NCBI RefSeq assembly: GCF_003284925.1
Contig: NZ_QMEX01000002.1
Location: 62,001 to 126,000, forward strand
DNA: 64,000 bases
DNA from: Mycolicibacter senuensis
GTDB lineage: Bacteria; Actinomycetota; Actinomycetes; Mycobacteriales; Mycobacteriaceae
Direction of reading: 5' to 3'
Both the position numbers and the translations under genes were made by a program. The notes under the pieces are model-generated. The model did no database searches. It was given only the letters and a program-made list of their open reading frames with translations, and was not told where the DNA came from. How positions within the stretch are numbered: position 1 is the first letter of the stretch; each line of letters begins with the position of its first letter. Positions 16,263 to 24,475 of this stretch are shown piece by piece.

Positions 16263-17410
16263 GGCGATCCCCTCAACTGTTCGGAACAGACAGCGTCGTT
16301 GATCGTGCTTCTGATGCCGCGCAGCACGTCCACCGCCTCGTCGATAGCGTCCTCGGAGGCATCGACCGCCGACTCGGCGCGCGCGGCGGGGCGCATCCGT
16401 GCCGCCTGCGCCGCCGCCGAGCCACAGAACCGGCGAGCCGTCCCCGCCGCGGCGTCGAGCGTGACAGACCAGCGCACCACCGTGCGGTACCGGCCGATCG
16501 GGGTCAGCGCGACCACGAGCTGGGCCGCGGGCAACACCCCGGATACCGGCACGTCGATCAACGCCAGCCCGGTGGCGGCGTCCATCGTGGTGACACTGGT
16601 CGCGATGCGTTTCGATACCGGTCCGTAGGTCGAGGCCCGTGGCGGGTCGAGCGCATAGCGCTGCCGCCGCACGGTCAAGATCTGGTCGCTCGCTTCGACG
16701 GTCGGGCCGACCACGTCGTCGCCACCGCCGATCAGCCAGCCCAGGCCGGTGAGCTTGCCGGGGTTCCACACCAGCGCGTCGCACACCTCGTCGTGCGGCG
16801 CCCGGACCGTGATCTGGCCCGACACGCACCGACCCGAAACGCCGTCTGCTCCGCGAACCAACACCGACGGCCCGGGAGGCGAGACCGGGGGATTCCCAGG
16901 CCCGGACCAGACGAAGACGAGCCGACCGACGACCGCCGCCGGCGACATCGTCGTGCCCTCGTCAGGCTCTTCACCGGTCGGCGGGCCGACCCGGGGTGCC
17001 AGCGCCGGGGTGCGCACCCCCCAGCCCAGGGCGTCGGCGACATTTTCCACCGTCGCGAACACCCCGACCTTCATCCCGCGCGGCACGCGTTCCTCGCGGC
17101 TGAGGTTGGGTATCGCGGTGCATTGGCCGGTTTCGCCGTCGAAGCACCAGCCGTGGTAGGCGCACTGCAGGTAGCCGTCCTCGGTGATCCGTCCCATCGA
17201 CAACGGCAGCCGCCGGTGCGGACACGCGTCGTCGACCGCGCGCACCGTCCCGTTCAGATCGCGGTAGACGGCGAACCGCTGCCCGCCCAGCCGGAACGAC
17301 TCGGGGTGCTGACGGACCTCGTCGCCGAACGCGATCGGCCACCATGCCTCCGGTAGCCGACCGCCCGCCGACGCGGATCCGGGCCCGGCGGTCGCCACCA
17401 TGTCGGTCAC
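16259..17410 (-). CDS. Rieske [2Fe-2S] protein without a mononuclear-iron site (putative electron-donor subunit)
   Basis: 383 aa. The Rieske domain is complete: Cys63-x-His65 (ACPHRRLPLSMG) and Cys83-x2-His86 (LQCAYHGWCFD), 17 residues apart, with GGQRFAVYRDLNG and DDACPH as in KshA/VanA-type oxygenases. The C-terminal half (about 190-383) resembles an oxygenase scaffold in length and has APHDEVCDALVWNPGKLTGL where the NxxDxxHxxxxH motif should be; no histidine pair is present there. It therefore seems unable to bind catalytic iron. GTG 17410 has GGGAG 5 nt upstream; ATG 17401 is an alternative. First gene of the operon with two cluster-less catalytic proteins and a P450. Confidence 0.88.
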   Translation of the reverse strand: MTDMVATAGPGSASAGGRLPEAWWPIAFGDEVRQHPESFRLGGQRFAVYRDLNGTVRAVDDACPHRRLPLSMGRITEDGYLQCAYHGWCFDGETGQCTAIPNLSREERVPRGMKVGVFATVENVADALGWGVRTPALAPRVGPPTGEEPDEGTTMSPAAVVGRLVFVWSGPGNPPVSPPGPSVLVRGADGVSGRCVSGQITVRAPHDEVCDALVWNPGKLTGLGWLIGGGDDVVGPTVEASDQILTVRRQRYALDPPRASTYGPVSKRIATSVTTMDAATGLALIDVPVSGVLPAAQLVVALTPIGRYRTVVRWSVTLDAAAGTARRFCGSAAAQAARMRPAARAESAVDASEDAIDEAVDVLRGIRSTINDAVCSEQLRGSP

Positions 17411-17486
17411 TGCGGCTCCCTGACGGGGTTCAATGCTCGGCTCCTCGGTGCCTGCCTGCGGACGCGGAACTACGTTAAGGACAGAT

Positions 17487-17514
17487 TAGACATTGTATGC
17501 TCATTTTGTATACC
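17487..17514. promoter_or_regulatory. Divergent promoter region between the split Rieske operon and the aldehyde dehydrogenase operon
   Basis: Rightward: TAGACA (17487-17492), 16 nt, TATACC (17509-17514). Leftward: a TACAAT -10 (17497-17492) with a weak -35. The two overlap, so the divergent operons probably compete or share control. TGTATGC and TGTATAC occur as near-direct repeats, but I see no clean palindrome. Confidence 0.45.
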
Positions 17515-17551
17515 TATTTCGGTTACTCGATCACGACGGACTGAGGTGGCG

Positions 17552-19033
17552 ATGGCCGAGCGCGTGATCGCGCCCGAAGCTCGGATGTACGTTGACGGCC
17601 GCTGGGTGGCGACCGGTGACCGCACCAGGGCCGTCGTCAACCCCGCCACCGAACAGACCGTCTGCGCGGTGCCCGAAGCGTCCCCCGCAGACATCGACAG
17701 GGCGGTCACCGCGGCCCGGCGGGCGTTCGACGACGGACGGTGGAGTGGCATGTCGCCGCACGATCGCGGCGCGGCGCTGGGTCGGTTCCTGACGCTGCTA
17801 CAGGCCCGCCGCGACGAGGCCGTCGACCGGGTGGTCACCGAAGTCGGCACCCCGGTCACGTTGGCGCGCGGCCTGCAGGTCGCCACCCCGCTGGATCACC
17901 TCGCGGACATGGTCAACCGGGTGCTGCCCACCTACCCCTTCATGACACCGATGCCGCCGACGTTCGGCGACGGCATCGGGCAGGGCGTGGTGATGCGCGA
18001 GCCCGCCGGCGTGGTGGCCGCGATCACCCCGTTCAACTATCCGTTCTTCACCTGCCTGTCCAAGGTCGGTCCCGCACTCACGGCGGGCTGCACCGTGGTG
18101 CTCAAACCTGCCCCGGCGACCCCGTTGTCGGCCCTGTTGCTGGCCGAGGTCGCCGAGGAAGCCGGGTTGCCGCCGGGCGTTTTCAACGTCGTCACCTCCG
18201 GGGACGCCGAGGCGAGCCGGCACCTGACCGGCCATCCCGACGTCGACGTTGTCAGCTTCACCGGCTCGGTGCCGGTCGGTGCGGCGATCAGCGCCCAGGC
18301 CGCGCCGACCATCAAGAAGGTGGCTCTGGAGCTGGGTGGCAAGAACGCCGATATCGTGCTGGCCGACGCCGACCTGGACAAGGCGATCGCCCACTTCGCC
18401 TACGGGTTCACCCGCAATTCCGGCCAGGGCTGCGGGTGCATGACGCGGTTGATCGTCGATGCGAGCCGCCACGACGAGGCGGTCGAGATGCTCGTGGCTA
18501 TGGTGGCCCGCTACGTGGTGGGCGACCCGCGCGACCCGGCGACCGACCTGGGGCCGCTGATCAGTGCCGCGCAGCGAGAACGGGTCGAGCAGTACGTGCG
18601 CATCGGTGTGGATGAGGGCGCGGTGCTGGCCGTCGGCGGGGGCCGCCCGTCTCATCTGGACAAGGGTTTCTTCCTCGAACCGGCGGTGTTCACCGCGGTG
18701 ACCCCGGGGATGCGGATCGCCCGCGAGGAGATCTTCGGGCCGGTCGCGGTGGTCATCCCGGTCGCCGACGACGACGAGGCCGTCACGGTGGCCAACGATT
18801 CGGACTTCGGGCTCTCCGGTGCGGTGTGGAGCGGCGATCCGCTGCGCGCGTTCGCGGTGGCGCGACGACTGCGCACCGGCCAGGTCACCGTCAACGGCGG
18901 CGGCGGTGGCACCAACCCGTTCGCGCCGTACGGCGGCTACAAGCGCAGCGGCATCGGCCGCGAATTCGGTGAAGCCGGACTGAGCGAATACCTGGAGACC
19001 AAGGCGGTGCTGTGGGGCGTCGCCCCCGGATGA
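17552..19033 (+). CDS. Aldehyde dehydrogenase (NAD(P)+-dependent)
   Basis: 493 aa. Family landmarks: ITPFNYPFFTCLSKVGPALT, the substrate/cofactor Glu in LELGGKNADIVLADADLDKA, the catalytic Cys in NSGQGCGCMTRL, and EEIFGPVAVVIPVADDDEAV near the C-terminus. It oxidises an aldehyde to the acid. ATG 17552 is used; GTG 17546 would overlap the GAGG that precedes it. It heads a six-gene plus-strand operon ending with a CoA transferase, so aldehyde to acid to CoA ester is a plausible order. Divergent from the split Rieske operon. Confidence 0.92.
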   Translation: MAERVIAPEARMYVDGRWVATGDRTRAVVNPATEQTVCAVPEASPADIDRAVTAARRAFDDGRWSGMSPHDRGAALGRFLTLLQARRDEAVDRVVTEVGTPVTLARGLQVATPLDHLADMVNRVLPTYPFMTPMPPTFGDGIGQGVVMREPAGVVAAITPFNYPFFTCLSKVGPALTAGCTVVLKPAPATPLSALLLAEVAEEAGLPPGVFNVVTSGDAEASRHLTGHPDVDVVSFTGSVPVGAAISAQAAPTIKKVALELGGKNADIVLADADLDKAIAHFAYGFTRNSGQGCGCMTRLIVDASRHDEAVEMLVAMVARYVVGDPRDPATDLGPLISAAQRERVEQYVRIGVDEGAVLAVGGGRPSHLDKGFFLEPAVFTAVTPGMRIAREEIFGPVAVVIPVADDDEAVTVANDSDFGLSGAVWSGDPLRAFAVARRLRTGQVTVNGGGGGTNPFAPYGGYKRSGIGREFGEAGLSEYLETKAVLWGVAPG

Positions 19034-19077
19034 CCAGCGAAAGACCGCAACAGCGCATCGAGAGGAAAACCCAAAAC

Positions 19078-19542
19078 ATGAATTACGCCAACCACTTTCA
19101 CGTCGGCATCCTGGTAGCGGACATCACCGTGGCGATCGATCGATTCTCCGATGTCCTCGGGGTACGGTTCACCGAACCAGCCGAGCAGATCACCACGTTG
19201 CACGACCCCGATCCGATCGAGTGTCGAGTGCGTGCGTCGTATTCCCTGGGCGAACCGCCGTACCTGGAGCTCGTCGAGGCGCAGGGCGACGGGGTGCTGT
19301 CGCTGCGCCACGGCGAGGGATTGCACCACCTGGGTTACTGGGCACCGGATTTCGAGACCTACCGTGACTCCGACGCGGGCGTGAAGCTGCCCGCCGGGCC
19401 GCGGTTCTGCCTTGCCGCCGGTGCCCCGACGATGTGGCTCACCGATCCCCGGAATCTGCATGGGGTGCGGCTGGAGTTGGTGAACTCCGCGCTCCGAGAT
19501 GGACTGGAGGCGGGTCTGGCCGTCGGCCGGATGAGCGGCTAG
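19078..19542 (+). CDS. VOC-superfamily (glyoxalase/bleomycin-resistance fold) protein
   Basis: 154 aa. The NHFHVGILVADITVAIDRFS start is the first beta-alpha unit of the VOC fold with a candidate metal His, and GLHHLGYWAPDFETY opens the second module with another His. Function could be an isomerase, epimerase or hydrolase; it is too short to be a classic two-domain extradiol dioxygenase. GAGAGG precedes the ATG at a somewhat long distance. It sits 44 nt after the aldehyde dehydrogenase, with a second VOC gene next. Confidence 0.75.
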   Translation: MNYANHFHVGILVADITVAIDRFSDVLGVRFTEPAEQITTLHDPDPIECRVRASYSLGEPPYLELVEAQGDGVLSLRHGEGLHHLGYWAPDFETYRDSDAGVKLPAGPRFCLAAGAPTMWLTDPRNLHGVRLELVNSALRDGLEAGLAVGRMSG

Positions 19543-19606
19543 GCGCGCTAGGATGACAGTTTGAACATAGAGTGACCTTTCTGTTTATCGGTAAGAGGTG
19601 GCCACC

Positions 19607-20035
19607 ATGGCGTTGCAGGGCCTGGAGCTCCATCACCACGCCGTCCGGATGAACCCGGACGCCGCCGAGAAATCATTGCGGTTCTACCGCGACGTGCTCG
19701 GGTTGCAGCCGGATCCGGCGGCCCGCGACATTCCCGGTGTCCCGCTGTATTGGATGGACACCGCCAACGGCACCCAGATCCACCTGTTCGGGGTGGAGGG
19801 TGTGTCGCAGTACGCCCGATCACCCGAGAATGACCCCTTCGTCGAACACGTGGCGTTCGGCGTGCCCGACATCGTCGCGGCGCGCGCGGAGCTGGACCGG
19901 CTCGAGGTGTCCTACTGGCGGGCCGGTCGTGATGAGTCCCAGCAGCTCTTCCTCTACGACGACAGCGGAAACATGGTGGAACTGCACCAGATCGGCACCT
20001 GCCGCTGCGACCGTACCGCCCGGACGGACACATGA
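19607..20035 (+). CDS. VOC-superfamily protein
   Basis: 142 aa. LHHHAVRMNPDAAEKSLRFY and RDVLGLQPD form module one; PFVEHVAFGVPDI and the C-terminal GNMVELHQIG (Glu as likely metal ligand) form module two, the arrangement of glyoxalase I-like proteins. ATG 19607 has AAGAGG 9 nt upstream; GTG 19598 would leave no SD spacing. Its stop overlaps the next ATG by 4 nt. Sequence differs enough from the preceding VOC protein that the two may act on different intermediates or as a heterodimer. Confidence 0.75.
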   Translation: MALQGLELHHHAVRMNPDAAEKSLRFYRDVLGLQPDPAARDIPGVPLYWMDTANGTQIHLFGVEGVSQYARSPENDPFVEHVAFGVPDIVAARAELDRLEVSYWRAGRDESQQLFLYDDSGNMVELHQIGTCRCDRTARTDT

Positions 20036-20601
20036 CGGCGGCGCCTCGGGTGGGTCTGCGGGTCACGGCCGATGGCGATGAGCGGCTTTCCGCGATCTAC
20101 CAGCGCGTGATGAAATCGGTCGATGGCGTGCCGGCCATGTATCAGGCATTGGGTAACTCCCCGGAGATCCTGGACGCCTGGATCGGTCTGGGCTGGGGTC
20201 TGCGCTCCAGCTCGACCGCTGATCGTGGATTACTGGAGCTGGCGATCCTGCGGGTGGCACAGCTGACCGGCAGCGACTATGTGTGGCGCAGCCATTGGGG
20301 CGCGGCGCGCAAGGCCGGCGTGGGCGAGGAGAAGCTGCGCGCCCTGCATCGGTGGCCCGACGAGCAGGCTTTTACCGAGCCCGAAGTCGCCGTCCTGGCC
20401 CTGACCGACGCGCTGACGAGCGACATCACCGTGCCCGACCGGATCTGGTCGGCGGTCGCGGACCGCTTCGACGACCGCCAGCGGGTGGAGTTGGTCATGA
20501 CGATCGCGTGGTACTGCTGCGTCGCGCGGGTCGCGACCGGCTTGGCGGTCCCGCCCGATGAGCACCACGCCCGGGTTCCCGGCCTCCACGAATCGTCATG
20601 A
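20032..20601 (+). CDS. Carboxymuconolactone decarboxylase/AhpD-fold protein without redox cysteines
   Basis: 189 aa. RGLLELAILRVAQLTGSDYV and WRSHWGAARKAGVGEEKL match the CMD/AhpD helical core. The usual CxxC of peroxidase members is absent (SDYVWRSH at that place), so a peroxiredoxin-reductase role is unlikely; a lyase or decarboxylase-like role is possible. It overlaps the flanking genes by 4 nt at both ends, so it is an integral part of the operon. Confidence 0.8.
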   Translation: MTAAPRVGLRVTADGDERLSAIYQRVMKSVDGVPAMYQALGNSPEILDAWIGLGWGLRSSSTADRGLLELAILRVAQLTGSDYVWRSHWGAARKAGVGEEKLRALHRWPDEQAFTEPEVAVLALTDALTSDITVPDRIWSAVADRFDDRQRVELVMTIAWYCCVARVATGLAVPPDEHHARVPGLHESS

Positions 20602-21368
20602 CGGTCGACGACGTAGCGGCCCGGGTAGCGGTCGAGACCAGCAGGCACAACGGGGTGGATGCGTGGCTGTACCGGCCAGCCGACGCCGTCGGCCCGCGGC
20701 CCGCGCTGGCCATCGGGGCGGAGGCAACCGGGATCAACGCGTTCATCCACGACGTGGCGCGCAGCCTTGCGGTGCGAGGTTTCGTCACGATGGTGCCCGA
20801 CTACTACCGGGGTGGGGGCCCCGCGGATCCGGAGGGCTATGCCGACACGGCCGAGATCATGCGGCACGTCGACGCGCTCGACTTCGCTCGCGGCACCCAT
20901 GACCTGATGGCCGCATTCCAGCACCTGGTGGAACATCCCGCCGTCGACCCCGCGCGGGTCGGGGTGTGGGGTTACTGCACCGGCGCCACGCTGGCGTGGC
21001 TGACCGCGAGCTTGCGCCACGACACGGCTCTGGCGGTGCTCTTCTACCCCAGCCAGCCGCTGTTCGAGACGCTCTCACCGACCAGGCCGGTCAGCCCTCT
21101 GGACTTGGTGTGGAATCTCCCGTGCCCGGTGTACTTCGTCTACGGCACGCTCGACCCGCTGATGCCCCCGCCGTTACTCGCGACGTTGCGGGATCGGTTG
21201 CAGCACTGGGACATCGAACATGTCATCCGACTGTTCGACGATTGCGGACATTCGTTCGGCGCACCCGTTCCGGGCGGCCAGAACCTGGCGGCTTATCGCC
21301 AGGCGTGGGACGAAGCGGTGTCGTACGCGTCGACGGTGTTGGACGCTGATCAAGAGAAAGGTCGCTGA
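20598..21368 (+). CDS. Dienelactone hydrolase-family alpha/beta hydrolase
   Basis: 256 aa. Catalytic triad is visible: Cys127 in GVWGYCTGA, Asp186 in YGTLDPLMP and His218 in DDCGHSFG, the Cys-Asp-His pattern of dienelactone hydrolases. Typical substrates are enol-lactones or related cyclic esters from aromatic ring cleavage; it may open a lactone formed after ring oxidation. ATG overlaps the preceding gene by 4 nt; its TGA shares one base with the ATG of the CoA transferase. Confidence 0.85.
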   Translation: MTVDDVAARVAVETSRHNGVDAWLYRPADAVGPRPALAIGAEATGINAFIHDVARSLAVRGFVTMVPDYYRGGGPADPEGYADTAEIMRHVDALDFARGTHDLMAAFQHLVEHPAVDPARVGVWGYCTGATLAWLTASLRHDTALAVLFYPSQPLFETLSPTRPVSPLDLVWNLPCPVYFVYGTLDPLMPPPLLATLRDRLQHWDIEHVIRLFDDCGHSFGAPVPGGQNLAAYRQAWDEAVSYASTVLDADQEKGR

Positions 21369-22585
21369 TGTCGGCAATGCTCGACGGGGTACGTGTTCTG
21401 GAAGTCGCCATGTGGACCTTCGTACCGTCCGGCGGCGCCGTGCTCGCCGAGTGGGGTGCCGACGTCATCAAGGTGGAACATCCCGAGACGGGGGATCCTC
21501 AACGCGGACTGATCAATTCGGGATTCCTACCGTCGGAGTCCGGCGGGCTGAACTACATGATGGAGGTGCCCAACCGCGGCAAGAAGAGCATCGGCATCGA
21601 CCTCAAGACCGAAGGCGGACGTGAGCTGGTCTACCGACTGGCCGCCAACTGCGATGTGTTCTTGACGAACTTTCTGCCGGCCGCCCGTCGCAAGCTCGGC
21701 ATCGAGCTCGCCGATATCCGCAAGCACAACCCGAAGATCATCTACGCCCGCGGCTCCGGAAACGGGCAACGCGGCCCGGACGCGGAGAAGGGTGGATTCG
21801 ACTCATCAACCTATTGGGCGCGCGGGGGCGTCGGCTACACCGTATCGCCCCCGGAGTATGAACATCCGGTACGGATGCGCTCGGCGTTCGGCGACGTGAT
21901 GGGCGGACTCACCCTGGCCGGTGCCATTTCAGCGGCGCTGTACCACCGGGAACGGACCGGTGAGCCGAGCGTCGTGGACGTGTCGCTGCTGGGCGTGGCG
22001 CTGTGGAACCTGTCGGTCGACGTCGCATCGGCCAAACTGCGTCCGCAGGATGACGTGTTCCGTTACGACCCCGAAGATCTGGTGAACCCCACCGTCGGTA
22101 TTTACCGCACCAAGGACGGCCGCCACCTCAACCTCACCCTGTTGGACTCCGATCGGTATTGGCTTTCACTCGTCGAGCACCTGGGCTGTCCCGAGTTGGC
22201 TGATGATCCGCGGTTCGTTGACCATGCTGCGCGGGGCCGTAATTCACGCGAATGCACGCAGACGCTCAAGGAGTGCTTCCTGAGCAGAACCCTGGCCGAG
22301 TGGCGGGAGGCGCTGGCCGATTTCGAGGGGGTCTGGGCGCCGCTGCAAACACCGTTGGAGGTTCACAACGACCCTGCGGTGGTGGCCAACGGCATGATCC
22401 GTGATCTTCAGACGGGAAGCGGTCGCCCCTTGGCGGTCGCGGCAAACCCAGTGCAGTTCAACGAAACCGTCCCGGAGACACCGGCCGCGCCCGAACACGG
22501 TCAGCACACCGAAGAGCTGCTGCTGGACCTCGGGCTGAGCTGGGATGAGATCATCGCCCACAAGGAGAGCGGCGCCATTTTGTAA
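21368..22585 (+). CDS. CaiB/BaiF (class III) CoA transferase
   Basis: 405 aa, full length. GVRVLEVAMWTFVPSGGAVL, a LAEWGADVIKVEHPETGDPQ segment, and the catalytic Asp176 in RSAFGDVMGGLTLAG are diagnostic. It moves CoA between acyl groups, likely activating an acid from this operon. The N-terminal 80 residues are very similar to the truncated transferase at 1-240, so the two are paralogues. Last gene of the operon; it converges on a P450 gene only 6 nt away. Confidence 0.92.
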   Translation: MSAMLDGVRVLEVAMWTFVPSGGAVLAEWGADVIKVEHPETGDPQRGLINSGFLPSESGGLNYMMEVPNRGKKSIGIDLKTEGGRELVYRLAANCDVFLTNFLPAARRKLGIELADIRKHNPKIIYARGSGNGQRGPDAEKGGFDSSTYWARGGVGYTVSPPEYEHPVRMRSAFGDVMGGLTLAGAISAALYHRERTGEPSVVDVSLLGVALWNLSVDVASAKLRPQDDVFRYDPEDLVNPTVGIYRTKDGRHLNLTLLDSDRYWLSLVEHLGCPELADDPRFVDHAARGRNSRECTQTLKECFLSRTLAEWREALADFEGVWAPLQTPLEVHNDPAVVANGMIRDLQTGSGRPLAVAANPVQFNETVPETPAAPEHGQHTEELLLDLGLSWDEIIAHKESGAIL

Positions 22586-22591
22586 GCGCGG

Positions 22592-23851
22592 TCAACGCCC
22601 CCATACCAGCGGCAGCGCGTCGACACCCGCGACGTTGCCGCCGTGGAAACTGATCCGGTGGTCTGGCTTGAGTCGATAGTCGGGGATGCGCTGATGCATG
22701 TGCTCGTGGACCACCCTCATCTCCAGCCGGGCCAGGTGTGACCCGACACAGCGATGCGGTCCCGCACCGAATGCCAAGGTGCCCTTGGGTGAACGGTCGA
22801 AGTCGACGGTGTCCGGGTCGTCCCAGACGCGGGGGTCGCGCCCGGCACTGCGGTTCACCAGCACCACCGGGTCACCCTTGGCGATCTTGCGGCCGGCCAG
22901 TTCCGTGTCCTGGGTGGCGTTGCGCCCGGAGATGTTCAGACCCTCCCACCGCAGCAGTTCTTCCACGGCACGCGGGATGATCGCCGGGTCGCCGACCAGG
23001 CGGTCGCGATGTTCGGGGTGCTGCGACAAAAATGCGTACTGGTAGCCGATCGCCCCCTGCACGGTGTCCAGACCCGCCAGGAAGAGCAGGAACGCGTGAT
23101 CGAGGATCTCCTCGTCGTCGAGATGCTGACCGTCGATCTCCGAATCCAACAGCACACTGAGCAGGTCATCGCGCCGGTTTCGTTTGCGTTCGGCCAGGAT
23201 CTCACTGAGCCGGGCCCGCGCCTCAACGCCGGCTCGCGCACGGGCGTCACCGGTCGGATCGTCGTGCTGCCCGTGCAATATCGCGTGGTTCCAGTTGCGG
23301 AACGCCACTGCCTCCTCCGCGGGAATACCGAGCATATCCACAAAGATCCGGGTCGGCAGCGGCTGCGCCAACTCGGCGATCAGCTCGCACTCACCCCGGT
23401 CGATGAAACCATCGATCAGTTCGTCGCATACCGCGCGAATCTTCGGCTCCAATTCGGCGATACGGTTGGGCGCGAAGACCGGTGCCAGCAGCTTGCGGTG
23501 CTTGGTATGCAGCGGCGGGTCGACTTCCAGCGGCAGCATCGGCCTTTTGTTTCCCAGCCCGTGCGGAACGCTGACCGACGGCTGGGTGGAGAACAGTTCG
23601 GGGTGCTGCCAGACGTAGCGCGCCTCGTCGTATCCGGTGACGATCCAGAAGCCGCCGTAGTTGTCGCTGTGCGTGACCGGACACCGGCTCTGCATCAGCT
23701 CGTAGACCGGGTAGGGATCCTGGCCGAAGGCCGGGTGGTGGTGGTCGAAGTGGTCCGCGAAGTATGCGACTTCGTCGGCCTGCAGCGTGCGTGCCGAATC
23801 GTGGTCCAGCGTCACCGGCCGGTCGGCCTTAGCCGTCTCGCTCGCCGCCAT
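22592..23851 (-). CDS. Cytochrome P450 monooxygenase
   Basis: 419 aa. I-helix AGLDT (259-263), E298xxR301, and heme loop FGAGPHRCVG with Cys368. Similar to the P450 at 241-1440 in these regions and in the RIPDYRL C-terminus. ATG 23851 has GGAAGGGG 8 nt upstream; other in-frame starts at 23857 and 23884 fit less well. It is divergent from the DUF35/thiolase-like pair at 24005, so they may share control. Substrate unknown. Confidence 0.92.
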   Translation of the reverse strand: MAASETAKADRPVTLDHDSARTLQADEVAYFADHFDHHHPAFGQDPYPVYELMQSRCPVTHSDNYGGFWIVTGYDEARYVWQHPELFSTQPSVSVPHGLGNKRPMLPLEVDPPLHTKHRKLLAPVFAPNRIAELEPKIRAVCDELIDGFIDRGECELIAELAQPLPTRIFVDMLGIPAEEAVAFRNWNHAILHGQHDDPTGDARARAGVEARARLSEILAERKRNRRDDLLSVLLDSEIDGQHLDDEEILDHAFLLFLAGLDTVQGAIGYQYAFLSQHPEHRDRLVGDPAIIPRAVEELLRWEGLNISGRNATQDTELAGRKIAKGDPVVLVNRSAGRDPRVWDDPDTVDFDRSPKGTLAFGAGPHRCVGSHLARLEMRVVHEHMHQRIPDYRLKPDHRISFHGGNVAGVDALPLVWGR

Positions 23852-24004
23852 GGTCATGACCCCTTCCGGCTCGCCCGCAACCATGTTAAACACTTTCAAC
23901 TAAGTTTGTGCATATTGTCTAGGGTGGGTGTCCGGAGAGTTCAAGGCCCGGTGGCCGGACGACAATGCTTGGCAGATGGCGCCGACAACGAATACGGAGG
24001 ACTG

Positions 24005-24475
24005 GTGACGATCGAGGCCGCGCCGATCCGGATCGCCGACGACGCCCGCATTCCCGTGCCCCAGCAGTCGGTGGACACCGAGTTCTTCTGGCGGTCCGGC
24101 GCCGACGGCTACCTGCGGATCCAGCAATGCAGCCGCTGCCACCGGTACGCCCACCCGCCGACGCCGCGCTGCCGGCACTGCGGCGCGCCCGGCCCGCACC
24201 CGACCGTGGTGTCCGGTGACGCGACGGTGTTCAGCTACACCGTGAATCGGCAGGCTTTCGTGCCCTGGCTGCCTCCGCCATATGTGCTGGCCATCGTCGC
24301 GCTCGCCGAACAAGACGACGTGCACCTGACCACCCGGCTGGTCGACATCGCCGCCGACGACGTCCGCATCGGCCTGCCGGTGTCAGTCGTTTTCGAGCAG
24401 CACGCCGGCGTGTATCTGCCGCTGTTCGGCCCGAGCCGGGCGCACCCGGCGAAGCGGGGTGATCGCGGTGCCTGA
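24005..24475 (+). CDS. Zn-ribbon/OB-fold (DUF35) protein
   Basis: 156 aa from GTG 24005, with GGAGG 4 nt upstream. Zinc ribbon cysteines are Cys42, Cys45, Cys56 and Cys59 (CSRCHRYAHPPTPRCRHC), followed by VFSYTVNRQAFVPWLPPPYV and an OB-fold. The open frame extends far upstream but only as antisense to the P450. The downstream thiolase-like gene overlaps it by 8 nt, so the two should form a complex. Confidence 0.9.
   Translation: MTIEAAPIRIADDARIPVPQQSVDTEFFWRSGADGYLRIQQCSRCHRYAHPPTPRCRHCGAPGPHPTVVSGDATVFSYTVNRQAFVPWLPPPYVLAIVALAEQDDVHLTTRLVDIAADDVRIGLPVSVVFEQHAGVYLPLFGPSRAHPAKRGDRGA

Noticed and set aside
19078..20035. The two VOC proteins as the missing extradiol ring-cleaving dioxygenase
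   Set aside because: At 154 and 142 aa each has one paired module, whereas type I extradiol enzymes are about 290-300 aa with a His-His-Glu site in the C-terminal domain.
23009..24004. Long N-terminal extension of the DUF35 gene at 24005
   Set aside because: The extension is antisense to the P450 and lacks DUF35 features; GTG 24005 has a proper SD.
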